A stretch of 64,000 bases of DNA from Segatella copri (GTDB taxonomy: Bacteria > Bacteroidota > Bacteroidia > Bacteroidales > Bacteroidaceae), in NCBI RefSeq assembly GCF_002224675.1, contig NZ_NMPZ01000006.1:1-64000 (forward strand), in the 5' to 3' direction. This document shows, piece after piece, positions 15,151 through 24,254 of this stretch. The translations under genes were made by a program, and so were the position numbers. The notes beneath the pieces were generated by a model. It worked only from the letters and a program-made list of their open reading frames with translations, did no database searches and had not been told where the DNA came from. The stretch's first letter is position 1; the number at the start of each line of letters is the position of its first letter.

Positions 15151-17595
15151 CTAGAAATGGAATCTCACATCCACACCACATTGGAAAGGATTGCCTCGCT
15201 GGGCAAAATATTCTTTCGTGCCTGTAGCTGAATTATCTACCGCAAAGGTATTATAATTGGTGTCTGTGAGATTTCTACCCCAGAAACTTACATTGAATGC
15301 CTTGAAATTCAAATCAACATGTGCTCCCAAAACTGCATACAGCTTTTGGGAGTAAGTATTTGCATTGTCCCAATAGGTCTTGCCTTGTGCATTCACGTTT
15401 GCACCGAGGGTCAGCCAGTCGGTAAGACGATAGTCTGCCATCGCAGCCATTGTATGCTGTGGCACGTAAGGAACGTATTTTCCTTTATAGTCCACGGCAT
15501 CCTCGCCTTCTCCATCCACATACTTATCAAACTTGCTGCGAGTATAACCATAACTCATTGCCCAATCAAATTTTCCATCGAAAAGCTGTCCTCTCAAAGC
15601 TGCTTCAATACCACAGCTGTGACTCTTTCCGGCATTCACCATCATACGTCCGAAGCCATAATTGCCCGCCATGACAGAGAGCTGCTGGTTGGTCACCTTC
15701 ATATAGAAAGCACTCAAGTCAAAATGCAGCATATTATCGAAGAGATTCAGATGAGCACCAGCCTCATAATTCCAGGAAGTCTCTGGCTTGTAGGCGATGG
15801 TCTTGTCAATACGCTGGTAATCCTCCTCGGTATGCTTTACATGATAATCCCCACGCATTGCCTGATTACGATTGGCATTCAGTTCGGTCTGTAGCACATC
15901 GCTGAACATCTGGATATTATATCCACCAGCACGATAGCCCTTGCTTACAGTAGCATACACATTACTGCCCAGCTCATCAATCTTCAGATTAAGTCCGAAT
16001 TTCGGTAAAAGCTGGCTATAATCGTCACTCACCTCGTGATCCAGCGAAGAATCCAAAACATTGGTAGCCAACATTCCCATTACATTGGCAGTCATCTGCA
16101 TATAGGCACTGGCATCATAATGGATGGCAGTATGCATCAAGTCATAGCGCAAGCCCAAGGTGGCAGTAAGGCGATCGGTGATATTGAAGTTGCTCTCATG
16201 AAAGAATCCCAGGTTCCACTGAGGTGTATGATACAATCCCGGTGCACCCATATTCACATTCATAGATACGCCTCCAGCCTTCTCTATAGCCTTGGCAGCT
16301 GCAGCCTTGGCAGCCTTTTCCGGCATACCCTGTGCAATCATCTTCTGTGCCATCGCATTGACCATCGCATTATACATCTGCTTCTGGATAGCATTGCCGA
16401 TAGGCTGGGTCATACCCTCATTGAAGAAGACCGGTCCATTGGTCTTCAGCCACTGATAAGAGAAGAAGCCACCCGCAGTCCAATTCCAGAAACCGCCCAC
16501 AGCACGATTACTCTTCAAGGTAAATTCCTGGGTAAGCGAGTTCTGAAGCTGCTCCTGCAGGATGCTCATATAATCGGTAGGAAGATAATCCTGATCCATA
16601 TTCATCTTATCCTTCAGATACTGATAGCTTGTGGTAGAAGCAAAGCTATAATCAGCTCCTGTATGATTCACGGTAACACCCGAGATAAAGGAATGGCGCA
16701 AATAGGTTCCGTCGAAGGTGGTGGAAGGAAGCGAAGCCTTGCCTGTCTCCAAATCCAGCTTGCCATAAGGGAAACCATTCTGGTCAACATACTGATAGTT
16801 GGCGAGAAGATCTACGTTCCATCCTCTGTTGAGCTTTGCCTTCAGCACAATCTTTCCTCCAGCCTCATCATACTTGTCGGCTCTGTTACCGGTATTCGTA
16901 TTTCTGAAGAATCCCTTCTGTGCATCATTGAAAGCTGCTACCGTAAACGCCAGATGGTCATTGATACGGTGATAATGAGCCAGCTCTACATTGCGATAAT
17001 ATCGGGAACCATAACTCAACTTCAAATCAGTACCCTCATACTCAAACGGATTACGGGAATAGATACGCACCAGTCCGCCCTCTGTGTTCTGGCCATAGAG
17101 AGTAGCCTGAGGTCCACGCAGGATATCAATACGGGAAGTCTGATAATGATGAAGATTGAAGGCAGACTTGCTCATCACCGGGATGCCATCCAGATAGATA
17201 CCTACCGCAGGACTGTTTACTCTGCTGCCAATGCCACGCACATACATAGCACTGGAAAGACGGCTGCCATAGTTTGGCATTACAAAATTAGGGATATAAC
17301 TAGAAAGCTCTCGCAAATCGCGGGTGCCTAGTTTCTGTATCTGAAATCCACCGACAGAAGTACTGCTGAGTGACTGCTGGCGAAGGCGAAAGTTCTCTTT
17401 AGGTTGTGAAACCACAACCACCTCGTCGATATCAAACACCTTACTGCTATCGGTGAATACTTTGAAATTCGTGTTATCTACTCTTTCATTAACAAGGGAC
17501 AGGACATTGCTTGTGCCAGCCCACAAAGAGATTGGCGCAACTGAGGAAGCCAGCGCCAATGCAATCATTTTCTTATTTATTATATCCTTTTTCAT
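15151..17595 (-). CDS. TonB-dependent outer-membrane receptor
   Basis: An outer-membrane active transporter of about 814 residues. I choose the ATG at 17595 because the next in-frame start upstream (17628) lies before the promoter box. It yields a signal peptide (MKKDIINKKMIALALASSVA...). The plug domain includes VRGIGSRVNSPAVGIYLDGIPV and IDILRGPQATLYGQNTEGG, typical of siderophore-, cobalamin- or haem-type receptors. The SusC N-terminal extension is absent. The protein ends in an aromatic residue (VRFHF), as beta-barrels do. An unusual Ala/Met-rich insertion of about 45 residues (AMVNAMAQKMIAQGMPEKAA region) lies in an extracellular loop. No partner gene indicates the ligand. Confidence 0.9.
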   Translation of the reverse strand: MKKDIINKKMIALALASSVAPISLWAGTSNVLSLVNERVDNTNFKVFTDSSKVFDIDEVVVVSQPKENFRLRQQSLSSTSVGGFQIQKLGTRDLRELSSYIPNFVMPNYGSRLSSAMYVRGIGSRVNSPAVGIYLDGIPVMSKSAFNLHHYQTSRIDILRGPQATLYGQNTEGGLVRIYSRNPFEYEGTDLKLSYGSRYYRNVELAHYHRINDHLAFTVAAFNDAQKGFFRNTNTGNRADKYDEAGGKIVLKAKLNRGWNVDLLANYQYVDQNGFPYGKLDLETGKASLPSTTFDGTYLRHSFISGVTVNHTGADYSFASTTSYQYLKDKMNMDQDYLPTDYMSILQEQLQNSLTQEFTLKSNRAVGGFWNWTAGGFFSYQWLKTNGPVFFNEGMTQPIGNAIQKQMYNAMVNAMAQKMIAQGMPEKAAKAAAAKAIEKAGGVSMNVNMGAPGLYHTPQWNLGFFHESNFNITDRLTATLGLRYDLMHTAIHYDASAYMQMTANVMGMLATNVLDSSLDHEVSDDYSQLLPKFGLNLKIDELGSNVYATVSKGYRAGGYNIQMFSDVLQTELNANRNQAMRGDYHVKHTEEDYQRIDKTIAYKPETSWNYEAGAHLNLFDNMLHFDLSAFYMKVTNQQLSVMAGNYGFGRMMVNAGKSHSCGIEAALRGQLFDGKFDWAMSYGYTRSKFDKYVDGEGEDAVDYKGKYVPYVPQHTMAAMADYRLTDWLTLGANVNAQGKTYWDNANTYSQKLYAVLGAHVDLNFKAFNVSFWGRNLTDTNYNTFAVDNSATGTKEYFAQRGNPFQCGVDVRFHF

Positions 17596-17603
17596 AACGG
17601 GTG

Positions 17604-17633
17604 CAAAGGTACAGCTTTTTCCTGACACCCAAA
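17604..17633 (-). promoter_or_regulatory. Promoter of the TonB-receptor gene, abutting the start codon
   Basis: The minus-strand TACCTTTG (17604-17611) is preceded by TTTG (17630-17633) at 18 bp. Only 8 bp separate the -7 box from the ATG at 17595, implying a leaderless or nearly leaderless mRNA. Confidence 0.6.
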
Positions 17634-17644
17634 ATCCTTATTTA

Positions 17645-18574
17645 TTAGGAATTCCCCCTGCGATAGGACTTGACGGCAAACCAAATGTATGCCACCAGCA
17701 GGATGTAGCCTATATAATATAAGGTGGAAACACTGAAAATGATATAATCGAGTGCACATACACCTGCCAGACCGCCCAGATACAACAGGGCTTCACCAAA
17801 CGGAAGACGATGATAAACTTCATCGACACATGCCAGTCCCACAATGAGAATACTCCATACCAAGGCAAGAAATACTCCCAACACCTTAGGTACCGCAAAA
17901 GGATTCAATGACGGATGGAAATAAAACTGTCGCCACATCTCTGGTTCAAAAGTCTGAATCCAGGCATAAAAGGCTGCCGAGATGGATACCAGAAGCACAA
18001 GAGCAAGAGGATACGGCGAATCAATATCATTGAAATGCACAATCTTGGCATTGCTATGAAATACCTTTCTTACCAGATAAGCCAAAGTGATGACTACGAT
18101 GACCACCAGGAATATGAGCAGGTGGACATTGCTGAAAGTCATGATGAATTCAGAGATAGGATCATCCGGTACTACCTGAGGAAGCAATCTCGATTCCCTA
18201 CTCCATCCAAACCTGTTATCTTCAGTGGCAAGCTGCACCCATACAGAGTCTATGCTGTCTTGTGGCACCATACGGATATCTGTCACAACCAGAAGCTGGT
18301 TCTTTTTGACAGAGAATGAATCTACCGAAAGACCACTCACCAATTCTTCTGGTTGCTGTCGCATCAAGTGGATAGAATCCTTAAACACCATAAAGTTATA
18401 TTTGTTGGTGTAATGGTGGGTGGTAGAGAATGAGATAGAATCCAACTGACGGTCACTGTACTCCAGCATAGCTGCATGCTGTTGATGGGAGTTATGACGA
18501 TGATAGCAGCTGTTGAGCATCAAACAGATGCCCAACATACATACCATCATTCTTATCATCAGTTTTATTCTCAT
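17645..18574 (-). CDS. Membrane lipoprotein of unknown function
   Basis: The 309-residue protein starts with a lipoprotein signal (MLGICLMLNSC, lipidated cysteine at about 23). A periplasmic domain of about 120 residues follows, then four hydrophobic helices (around 150-170, 195-212, 230-250 and 260-300). A lipoprotein signal combined with several transmembrane helices is unusual but known in Bacteroidetes. I do not recognise a family. It is the last gene of the probable metA-U32 operon, 33 bp after the U32 gene, which gives no clear functional hint. Confidence 0.7.
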   Translation of the reverse strand: MRIKLMIRMMVCMLGICLMLNSCYHRHNSHQQHAAMLEYSDRQLDSISFSTTHHYTNKYNFMVFKDSIHLMRQQPEELVSGLSVDSFSVKKNQLLVVTDIRMVPQDSIDSVWVQLATEDNRFGWSRESRLLPQVVPDDPISEFIMTFSNVHLLIFLVVIVVITLAYLVRKVFHSNAKIVHFNDIDSPYPLALVLLVSISAAFYAWIQTFEPEMWRQFYFHPSLNPFAVPKVLGVFLALVWSILIVGLACVDEVYHRLPFGEALLYLGGLAGVCALDYIIFSVSTLYYIGYILLVAYIWFAVKSYRRGNS

Positions 18575-18607
18575 TCTTCATTTTGGGTTACGAAACCCGT
18601 TTCGTTT

Positions 18608-20641
18608 TTATTTTGTGCTATAGACATTCATCTGGCACTCTGCACAGTTGAATTCCAATCGGAATCTTCTGCCATCGCCCAGCTCCAGGAACAGAGGCTC
18701 CTTCCATTGCGGCTTCTTGCCTCCTCGTTTTACACAATAACCCAAAGAGTAACGGATGCAATGGCGGCACTGCATGATGAGGGATTCTCCCTTAGGTTGC
18801 TCAACCTCAAATGCAGATTCAATATGCTTCATGCCATGCGCCTTGTAGAAATGCTCAGCACTGCGGTTAGCGATATTATAGAGATATGGCCATTTGCCAT
18901 AGGCAGGCTGCCATACAAACTTCTCCGGGTTTAACTCGTGCTCACCAGCCTGATTCAGCTGATAAGGTGCAGAGAATATTTCTTCCACCACGCCTTTCAC
19001 CAAGGATCTATCTACAATATTCTGAATTCCTTCTGTCGCCGTCTCGATCAAATCTCTACGAATCTCAGACAATACACTATTTGGAATGAAATAATTCTCA
19101 AGATCACCCGCAAGAACAACTTCATCACACTCAAATATCGTATTACCCATCTTGCTCAACTGCAGTCTGATGTTATCACCCTGCGGACGCCTTGCCAATT
19201 CCAACGGTGCTTCAAAGTCATAAGAATACTCATCAATCTTGTAAAAGAGATGCTTCTCCAAGAAGCCTTCTGTTGTCATTGAGTCTAATTGAGGAACATT
19301 AACCGAAGCACCAATCTCAATCAACACCTGCTGAAGAGCACCGGATTCTAAATACTGAGGCGTAACTCTGATGTGGAGAGGTATCTTGCGGCTCGCAGTT
19401 TTCTTTGATAGAATATTCTCAAAAGCCTGGTCATTATTACGATAGAGAGCCATGCCTGGGCGCAGATGCTCCGGCATACGAAGCGGATAGAGTCGGTTAC
19501 CTTCCACACGGTTTACGCGGAATCCCTCCAGCTCTTTCTCGTCGTTGATAAAGCAGAGACCATCACCATTGGCAAAGCTTGCCACTGTCGCCACGTTGAA
19601 GGAAACATTACCTCTTATCTCCTTGACCTTACCTACATACTCGCCCATCGCCTTCGGTGTATCAAAAGAAGCGATGTCCGGCTGTCGCCCATTGAGGAAA
19701 TAGTTGGTAAATCCTCTGTTGAATGTCTTTTTCAAGTTAGGCTGAAACGTATGGATAGCACGACCAAATGATGCTCTACAATACTTATCCGGATTGGCAG
19801 CAACAATCTCATCGAGTTTCCGACTATAGGCAGCCACAACATTCTTCACATAGTTTACATCCTTCAGGCGTCCTTCAATCTTGAAAGAAGTTGCACCCGC
19901 ATCAGCAAGTTCCAGCAGATGATCTATCTGGCAGAGATCCTTCAAAGACAGCAGATGACGCTCATGCTCTATTTCATTTTCATTGGAATCTATGAGATTG
20001 AATTTCATTCTGCAGAACTGAGCACACTCACCACGGTTTGCAGAACGGCCGAAACATTTTTCCGAAGCATAGCATACACCCGAATAACTAACACAAAGCG
20101 CACCATGCACAAAGACCTCCAACTGCGTAGAAGGATTTTTCCTGTGGATTTCCCTGATTTCATCAAGAGAAAGTTCACGGGCAAGGACCACTCTATCGAA
20201 TCCTAGCGTTGACAGCCAGGCAACCTTGTCTGCAGAACGTGCATCACACTGCGTGCTGGAATGCAACTCGCGATGCCATAGTTGATTGGCTCTTACATCC
20301 CAGAGAACACCCATATCCTGCAACAGGAGTGCATCCACTCCAATACGGTCCAACTCGGCAATCATCTTCAGCGTATCCTCCATCTCATTTTCATAGATGA
20401 TGGTATTCACCGTCACGTGAACCTTGGCACGAAACTGATGGGCATAATCACAGAGTTTCTTAATATCCTCCAGCGAGTTGGCAGCAGCAGCGCGGGCTCC
20501 AAAGCGTGGTGCACCTATATACACCGCATCGGCACCATGATTGATAGCAGCGATACCACACTCCAGATTCTTGGCTGGGGCAAGAAGCTCTAGCTCCGTC
20601 AAGTGTATTTCTTTTTTCTTCTTTGCTTCAATATCATTCAT
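18608..20641 (-). CDS. U32 family peptidase-like protein (RlhA type)
   Basis: The 677-residue protein has the U32 core (ELLAPAKNLECGIAAINHGADAVYIG at about 17-42). It has the conserved cysteine cluster GALCVSYSGVCYASEKCFGRSANRGECAQFC that coordinates an Fe-S cluster in characterised relatives. A C-terminal DUF3656-type part follows, with further cysteines near the end (CRHCIRYSLGYC, CAEC). The closest characterised relative by architecture is E. coli RlhA, which uses prephenate and iron to hydroxylate C2501 of 23S rRNA. That function is inferred from family knowledge. The gene lies 37 bp after metA and is probably cotranscribed with it. Confidence 0.85.
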   Translation of the reverse strand: MNDIEAKKKKEIHLTELELLAPAKNLECGIAAINHGADAVYIGAPRFGARAAAANSLEDIKKLCDYAHQFRAKVHVTVNTIIYENEMEDTLKMIAELDRIGVDALLLQDMGVLWDVRANQLWHRELHSSTQCDARSADKVAWLSTLGFDRVVLARELSLDEIREIHRKNPSTQLEVFVHGALCVSYSGVCYASEKCFGRSANRGECAQFCRMKFNLIDSNENEIEHERHLLSLKDLCQIDHLLELADAGATSFKIEGRLKDVNYVKNVVAAYSRKLDEIVAANPDKYCRASFGRAIHTFQPNLKKTFNRGFTNYFLNGRQPDIASFDTPKAMGEYVGKVKEIRGNVSFNVATVASFANGDGLCFINDEKELEGFRVNRVEGNRLYPLRMPEHLRPGMALYRNNDQAFENILSKKTASRKIPLHIRVTPQYLESGALQQVLIEIGASVNVPQLDSMTTEGFLEKHLFYKIDEYSYDFEAPLELARRPQGDNIRLQLSKMGNTIFECDEVVLAGDLENYFIPNSVLSEIRRDLIETATEGIQNIVDRSLVKGVVEEIFSAPYQLNQAGEHELNPEKFVWQPAYGKWPYLYNIANRSAEHFYKAHGMKHIESAFEVEQPKGESLIMQCRHCIRYSLGYCVKRGGKKPQWKEPLFLELGDGRRFRLEFNCAECQMNVYSTK

Positions 20642-20678
20642 TTCCTAACCTATCTTAGTTCTTTTTACGACTCCAACC

Positions 20679-21596
20679 TTATTGAATATCCTCAATGTTA
20701 TAAGGAGTTTCCTGATAAACGTAATAGTTGATCCAGTTACTGTAGAACAGGTTGGCATGGGCACGCCATGTTACCAAAGGTGCCTCATTCGGATCGTCAT
20801 GGAAGTAATAGTTCTCAGGCAATTCTACGTCGTCTCGCTTGCCCATGTCTCTTTTATACTCCTTATCGAGCGTGTTAGGCGCATATTCCAGATGACCTGT
20901 CACGAAGAATTCGCGTCCACCCCTCGCCATTACGATACTCACGCCACTCTCTGCAGATTCTGCGATAATATCCAGTCCCGGCACTTTTTCGATGTCTTCC
21001 CTGCGCACCTCTGTATGGCGGCTGTGTGGCATATTGAAGATGTCATCAAAACCACGGAAGATAGGGAGTGACGGATCAAGCGGTTTCTGAGGAAAGATAC
21101 CAAACTTCTTTTTATCAAGCTGATATTTTGGTACACCATAAAAGTGATAGAGTCCAGCCTGCGCACCCCAGCAGATATACAGCGTAGAGGTAACGTGGGT
21201 ACGTGCCCAATTGAATATCTCCTGGATTTCCGGCCAATACTCCACCTCCTCATATTCCATCGTCTCTATAGGAGCACCCGTCACTATCATACCGTCAAAC
21301 TTCTGCTTTGACAGTTCCGCAAAGTCCTTATAGAACATCATCATGTGTTCTATCGGCGTATTCTTTGGAGTATGGCTCTTCAACTTCATGAAGTAAACCT
21401 CCAACTGCAGAGGCGTATTGGAGAGCAATCTCACCAAATCAGTTTCTGTCGTGATCTTAAGCGGCATCAGGTTGAGCACACAAATCTTCAGCGGTCTGAT
21501 TTCCTGATTATGTGCACGACTCTCATCCATCACGAAAATATTCTCATGCTTCAGCAGCTCAATAGCTGGAAGTTTATCCGGTAATCTTAACGGCAT
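20679..21596 (-). CDS. metA: Homoserine O-acetyltransferase of the MetA family
   Basis: The enzyme activates homoserine by O-acylation, the first committed step of methionine synthesis. The 305-residue protein has catalytic C142 (YICWGAQA), H235 and E237 (GHLEY) at the positions known for E. coli MetA. Residue 111 is glutamate (GAPIE). In characterised MetA proteins a glutamate here, instead of glycine, switches donor preference from succinyl-CoA to acetyl-CoA. The product is therefore probably O-acetylhomoserine, despite the usual 'succinyltransferase' label. It has its own promoter (21676-21706) with a leader of about 75 nt, in which I see no riboswitch. Confidence 0.93.
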   Translation of the reverse strand: MPLRLPDKLPAIELLKHENIFVMDESRAHNQEIRPLKICVLNLMPLKITTETDLVRLLSNTPLQLEVYFMKLKSHTPKNTPIEHMMMFYKDFAELSKQKFDGMIVTGAPIETMEYEEVEYWPEIQEIFNWARTHVTSTLYICWGAQAGLYHFYGVPKYQLDKKKFGIFPQKPLDPSLPIFRGFDDIFNMPHSRHTEVRREDIEKVPGLDIIAESAESGVSIVMARGGREFFVTGHLEYAPNTLDKEYKRDMGKRDDVELPENYYFHDDPNEAPLVTWRAHANLFYSNWINYYVYQETPYNIEDIQ

Positions 21597-21675
21597 CTTA
21601 TCTTGTTCCTTTCTTCTTTAAAAACATTATATATATCCCCTTTTCTGCAAAAGCGGACATTTCACTTATTCCGTG

Positions 21676-21706
21676 CAAAGTTACGTTTTTATTTTGAAAT
21701 AGCAAA
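21676..21706 (-). promoter_or_regulatory. Promoter of metA
   Basis: The minus-strand TAACTTTG (21676-21683) is preceded by TTTG (21703-21706) with a 19-bp spacer. Confidence 0.7.
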
Positions 21707-21762
21707 AGAAAAAAGAAAGAAAAATAAACTCATATAGGAAAAATATCTTCTGTAACAAAAAC

Positions 21763-21804
21763 AAAAAAGGCCGCATACCCTTTAATAAGAGTATTGCGAC
21801 CTTA
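21763..21804 (-). terminator. Terminator of the rpmB-rpmG-DUF4295 operon
   Basis: On the minus strand an imperfect stem (AAGGTCGCAATACTC... against ...GTATGCGGCCTT) is followed by a T-run (21763-21768). It lies 56 bp past the DUF4295 stop. Confidence 0.75.
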
Positions 21805-21859
21805 TTGTATTTATGCGAGTCTCCAAGAGAACGCTAGTCTGAATGCCTATGCAACCAGA

Positions 21860-22018
21860 TTAGTCCTTGAAGAAATCCTTAACAGCCTCGTTTGGTACCA
21901 TCTTCTCATCGAAAACGTAAGCACCAGTCTTAGGGCTCTTAACCATCTTGATAACCTTTGTGTATGCGCGACCATCCATGTTACCTTCGTGGAGGGTAGC
22001 GACCGCTTTCTTTGCCAT
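21860..22018 (-). CDS. DUF4295 family small basic protein
   Basis: A 52-residue protein read directly from the sequence: it starts MAKKAVATLHEGNMDG and ends AVKDFFKD. It matches the Bacteroidetes-specific DUF4295 family that habitually follows rpmG. Its size, basic N-terminus and position after two ribosomal protein genes make it a likely ribosome-associated protein, but its function is unproven. It starts 45 bp after the rpmG stop and is followed by the operon terminator. Confidence 0.9.
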   Translation of the reverse strand: MAKKAVATLHEGNMDGRAYTKVIKMVKSPKTGAYVFDEKMVPNEAVKDFFKD

Positions 22019-22063
22019 AGTCTATTAAAATTGATAAAATTGTTTATAAACTTGTAAGCGAGC

Positions 22064-22252
22064 TTACTTAATCTCCTTGTGAAGAGTCATCTTCTTAAGG
22101 ATTGGGTTGTACTTCATCAACTCAAGACGCTCAGGAGTGTTCTTACGATTCTTTGTAGTCACGTAACGGCTTGTACCTGGCATACCACTGTTCTTATGCT
22201 CAGTGCACTCGAGGATAACTTGTACTCTATTACCTTTTGCTTTCTTTGCCAT
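22064..22252 (-). CDS. rpmG: 50S ribosomal protein L33
   Basis: This 62-residue L33 ([20 protein letters not shown] start, then [22 protein letters not shown]) is a component of the large ribosomal subunit near the E site. It has a single cysteine (C16) rather than the four of the zinc-binding type, so it is the zinc-free (C-minus) form. It lies 4 bp after rpmB. Confidence 0.96.
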   Translation of the reverse strand: MAKKAKGNRVQVILECTEHKNSGMPGTSRYVTTKNRKNTPERLELMKYNPILKKMTLHKEIK

Positions 22253-22256
22253 GATA

Positions 22257-22520
22257 TTATTCTCCTATAACTTTAATGTCCTTCCAATCTACGTAGCCCT
22301 TCTTTACTGCCTGATTCAAAGCAGCATCGAGACCTACCTTGTTAATAAGACGAAGACCAGCAGCACTGATCTTGAGGCTGATCCAGCAACCCTCTTCTAC
22401 ATAGTAGAATTTCTTGCTGAAGAGGTTAACGTCAAAGCTTCTCTTTGTACGGTGCTTTGAGTGAGACACATTGCAACCTAACTGTGCCTTCTTACCTGTG
22501 ATTTGACAAATTTTAGACAT
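22257..22520 (-). CDS. rpmB: 50S ribosomal protein L28
   Basis: An 87-residue L28, recognisable by [27 protein letters not shown] at the N-terminus and [13 protein letters not shown]. The cysteines are not arranged as a zinc site. It is the first gene of the rpmB-rpmG-DUF4295 operon, driven by the promoter at 22573-22603. Confidence 0.96.
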   Translation of the reverse strand: MSKICQITGKKAQLGCNVSHSKHRTKRSFDVNLFSKKFYYVEEGCWISLKISAAGLRLINKVGLDAALNQAVKKGYVDWKDIKVIGE

Positions 22521-22572
22521 TTCTATCTTTAATTTTGTAATTCGTTAATTGATACCTATTCCAAACAGAGTG

Positions 22573-22603
22573 CAAAATTACAAAATAATTCGGTAATAAC
22601 AAA
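22573..22603 (-). promoter_or_regulatory. Promoter of the rpmB operon
   Basis: The minus-strand TAATTTTG (22573-22580) is preceded by TTTG (22600-22603) at 19 bp. Confidence 0.7.
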
Positions 22604-22667
22604 ATAATCCCTAAAAGAACGCTGTCTTTTAAGGATTATTAATACTTTATGGCTCTAAATTAGCATT

Positions 22668-23180
22668 TTATGCCTCTTTTTTCAAATCTTCAGCATGTTC
22701 TTTCAGGAAATCGAGCATACCCTTAAGCGCTGTATTTGTGGCAATTGCAAGATTGATATCGCGACCGAAATCCTCTGTAAGTTTCACCACACGAACATCA
22801 TCCTTGCTACCAAAACCAACGAAGATTGTACCCACTGGCGCAGATGGAGTACCACCTGTAGGTCCCGATACACCTGTTGCCGAAATGGCGAAATCAACAT
22901 TCAGGGCTTTGATGGCACCAAGCACCATCTCCTTGGCTACTTCCTCGCAGAAGGCTGTCTTCTCCTCCAGAAGCTCATGGCTCACTCCGAGAAGATTCTC
23001 TTTTACCTCATTGGTATAACTTACCACACCACCCTTGAAGTAATTGCTGGCACCTGGCACTGAGATAAGCGCTTCGGCGATACGACCGCCTGTGCAGCTC
23101 TCGGCTGTGCCCACTGTCTTGTCACTATTGTAGAGCATCTCCTGGATGCCCTTGCTTAATATCTTTGTTTCAAATTCCAT
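22668..23180 (-). CDS. pncC: Nicotinamide-nucleotide amidohydrolase (CinA C-terminal domain only)
   Basis: The 170-residue protein is the stand-alone CinA C-terminal domain, which deamidates nicotinamide mononucleotide to nicotinate mononucleotide in NAD recycling. Diagnostic segments are VGTAESCTGGRIAEALISVPGAS (about 23-45), GGVVSYTNEVKENLLGV and the GVSGPTGGTPSAPVGTIFVG stretch. The N-terminal molybdopterin-binding-like domain of full CinA is absent, as in E. coli YgaD/PncC. It lies 12 bp after tsaD and is the last gene of the map-tsaD-pncC operon. Confidence 0.92.
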   Translation of the reverse strand: MEFETKILSKGIQEMLYNSDKTVGTAESCTGGRIAEALISVPGASNYFKGGVVSYTNEVKENLLGVSHELLEEKTAFCEEVAKEMVLGAIKALNVDFAISATGVSGPTGGTPSAPVGTIFVGFGSKDDVRVVKLTEDFGRDINLAIATNTALKGMLDFLKEHAEDLKKEA

Positions 23181-23192
23181 AAGAATTTCTGT

Positions 23193-24227
23193 TTACTTAA
23201 ATGTTACTTTACTATATGCAGGCAGATCGATGGTGGCAAAATCGCCATCACGATACTTGAATGTACCTACACAACCAATCATAGCCGCATTGTCTGTGGT
23301 ATAGCTGAACTTTGGTATGTAGATGGTCCAGCCAAAACGCTTGGCATGATCACGGAAGGCATTGCGGAGACCATTGTTGGCACTCACACCACCAGCCACA
23401 GCCACATGCTTGATTCCTGTCTGTTTCACTGCCATACGCAATTTCTTCATCAGGATATCCACGATGGTGAACTCGATGCTCGCAGCCAAGTCAAACTTGT
23501 TCTTCTCCACAAAATCCGGATCAGCAGCTACCCACTTGCGCAGACTGTAGAGGAAACTGGTCTTGAAGCCAGAGAAGCTATAGTTCAGTCCAGGGATATG
23601 TGGCTCAGCAAAGCTGAAAGCCTTCGGATTACCCTGGCGGGCATACTTATCTACAACAGGGCCACCTGGGTAGCCCCACTCCAACACCTTGGCACACTTA
23701 TCTATCGCCTCACCGGCAGCATCATCGATAGTCTGACCGAGAACCTCCATATCGTTGTAGGCATTCACCTTCACAATCTGCGAGTTTCCACCGCTCACAA
23801 GAAGACAGATAAATGGGAATGGAGGTGCACTCTGGTCATCATCGCTTTCCTTGATGAAATGAGCCATCACATGACCCTGCAAGTGATTGACATCAATCAT
23901 CGGGATGTTGAGCGAACGGGCAAAGCCCTTGGCAAAGCTCACACCCACGAGCAGAGAACCCATTAAGCCCGGTCCACGGGTGAAGGCAACGGCAGACAGA
24001 TCTTCCTTTCTGATGCCCGCACGGGCGATAGCCTGATCTACCACAGGCACCACATTCTGCTGATGAGCACGGGAAGCAAGCTCAGGCACCACGCCACCAT
24101 AGGCACGGTGCACTTCCTGAGAAGCAGTCACGTTACTCAGCAATACTCCATTCTTGAGCACTGCGGCTGAGGTATCGTCACAACTGCTCTCTATACCTAA
24201 TATATATATATCCTTTTTTTCTTCCAT
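23193..24227 (-). CDS. tsaD: tRNA N6-threonylcarbamoyladenosine transferase subunit TsaD
   Basis: TsaD transfers the threonylcarbamoyl group to A37 of ANN-decoding tRNAs, working with TsaB and TsaE. The 344 residues contain the N-terminal GIESSCDDTSAAV, the metal-binding HLQGHVMAH (two histidines) and LLVSGGNSQ. They also contain DDAAGEAIDKCAK and the C-terminal AVAGGVSANNGLR and TDNAAMIG motifs of the ASKHA-type Kae1 fold. The gene is 27 bp downstream of map. Confidence 0.96.
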   Translation of the reverse strand: MEEKKDIYILGIESSCDDTSAAVLKNGVLLSNVTASQEVHRAYGGVVPELASRAHQQNVVPVVDQAIARAGIRKEDLSAVAFTRGPGLMGSLLVGVSFAKGFARSLNIPMIDVNHLQGHVMAHFIKESDDDQSAPPFPFICLLVSGGNSQIVKVNAYNDMEVLGQTIDDAAGEAIDKCAKVLEWGYPGGPVVDKYARQGNPKAFSFAEPHIPGLNYSFSGFKTSFLYSLRKWVAADPDFVEKNKFDLAASIEFTIVDILMKKLRMAVKQTGIKHVAVAGGVSANNGLRNAFRDHAKRFGWTIYIPKFSYTTDNAAMIGCVGTFKYRDGDFATIDLPAYSKVTFK

Positions 24228-24254
24228 AATTACTAAGGGCTAAGCCCATATATA

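Noticed and set aside
21597-21675. SAM riboswitch in the metA leader
   Set aside because: The leader is only about 75 nt, with no paired core or conserved riboswitch segment that I can find.
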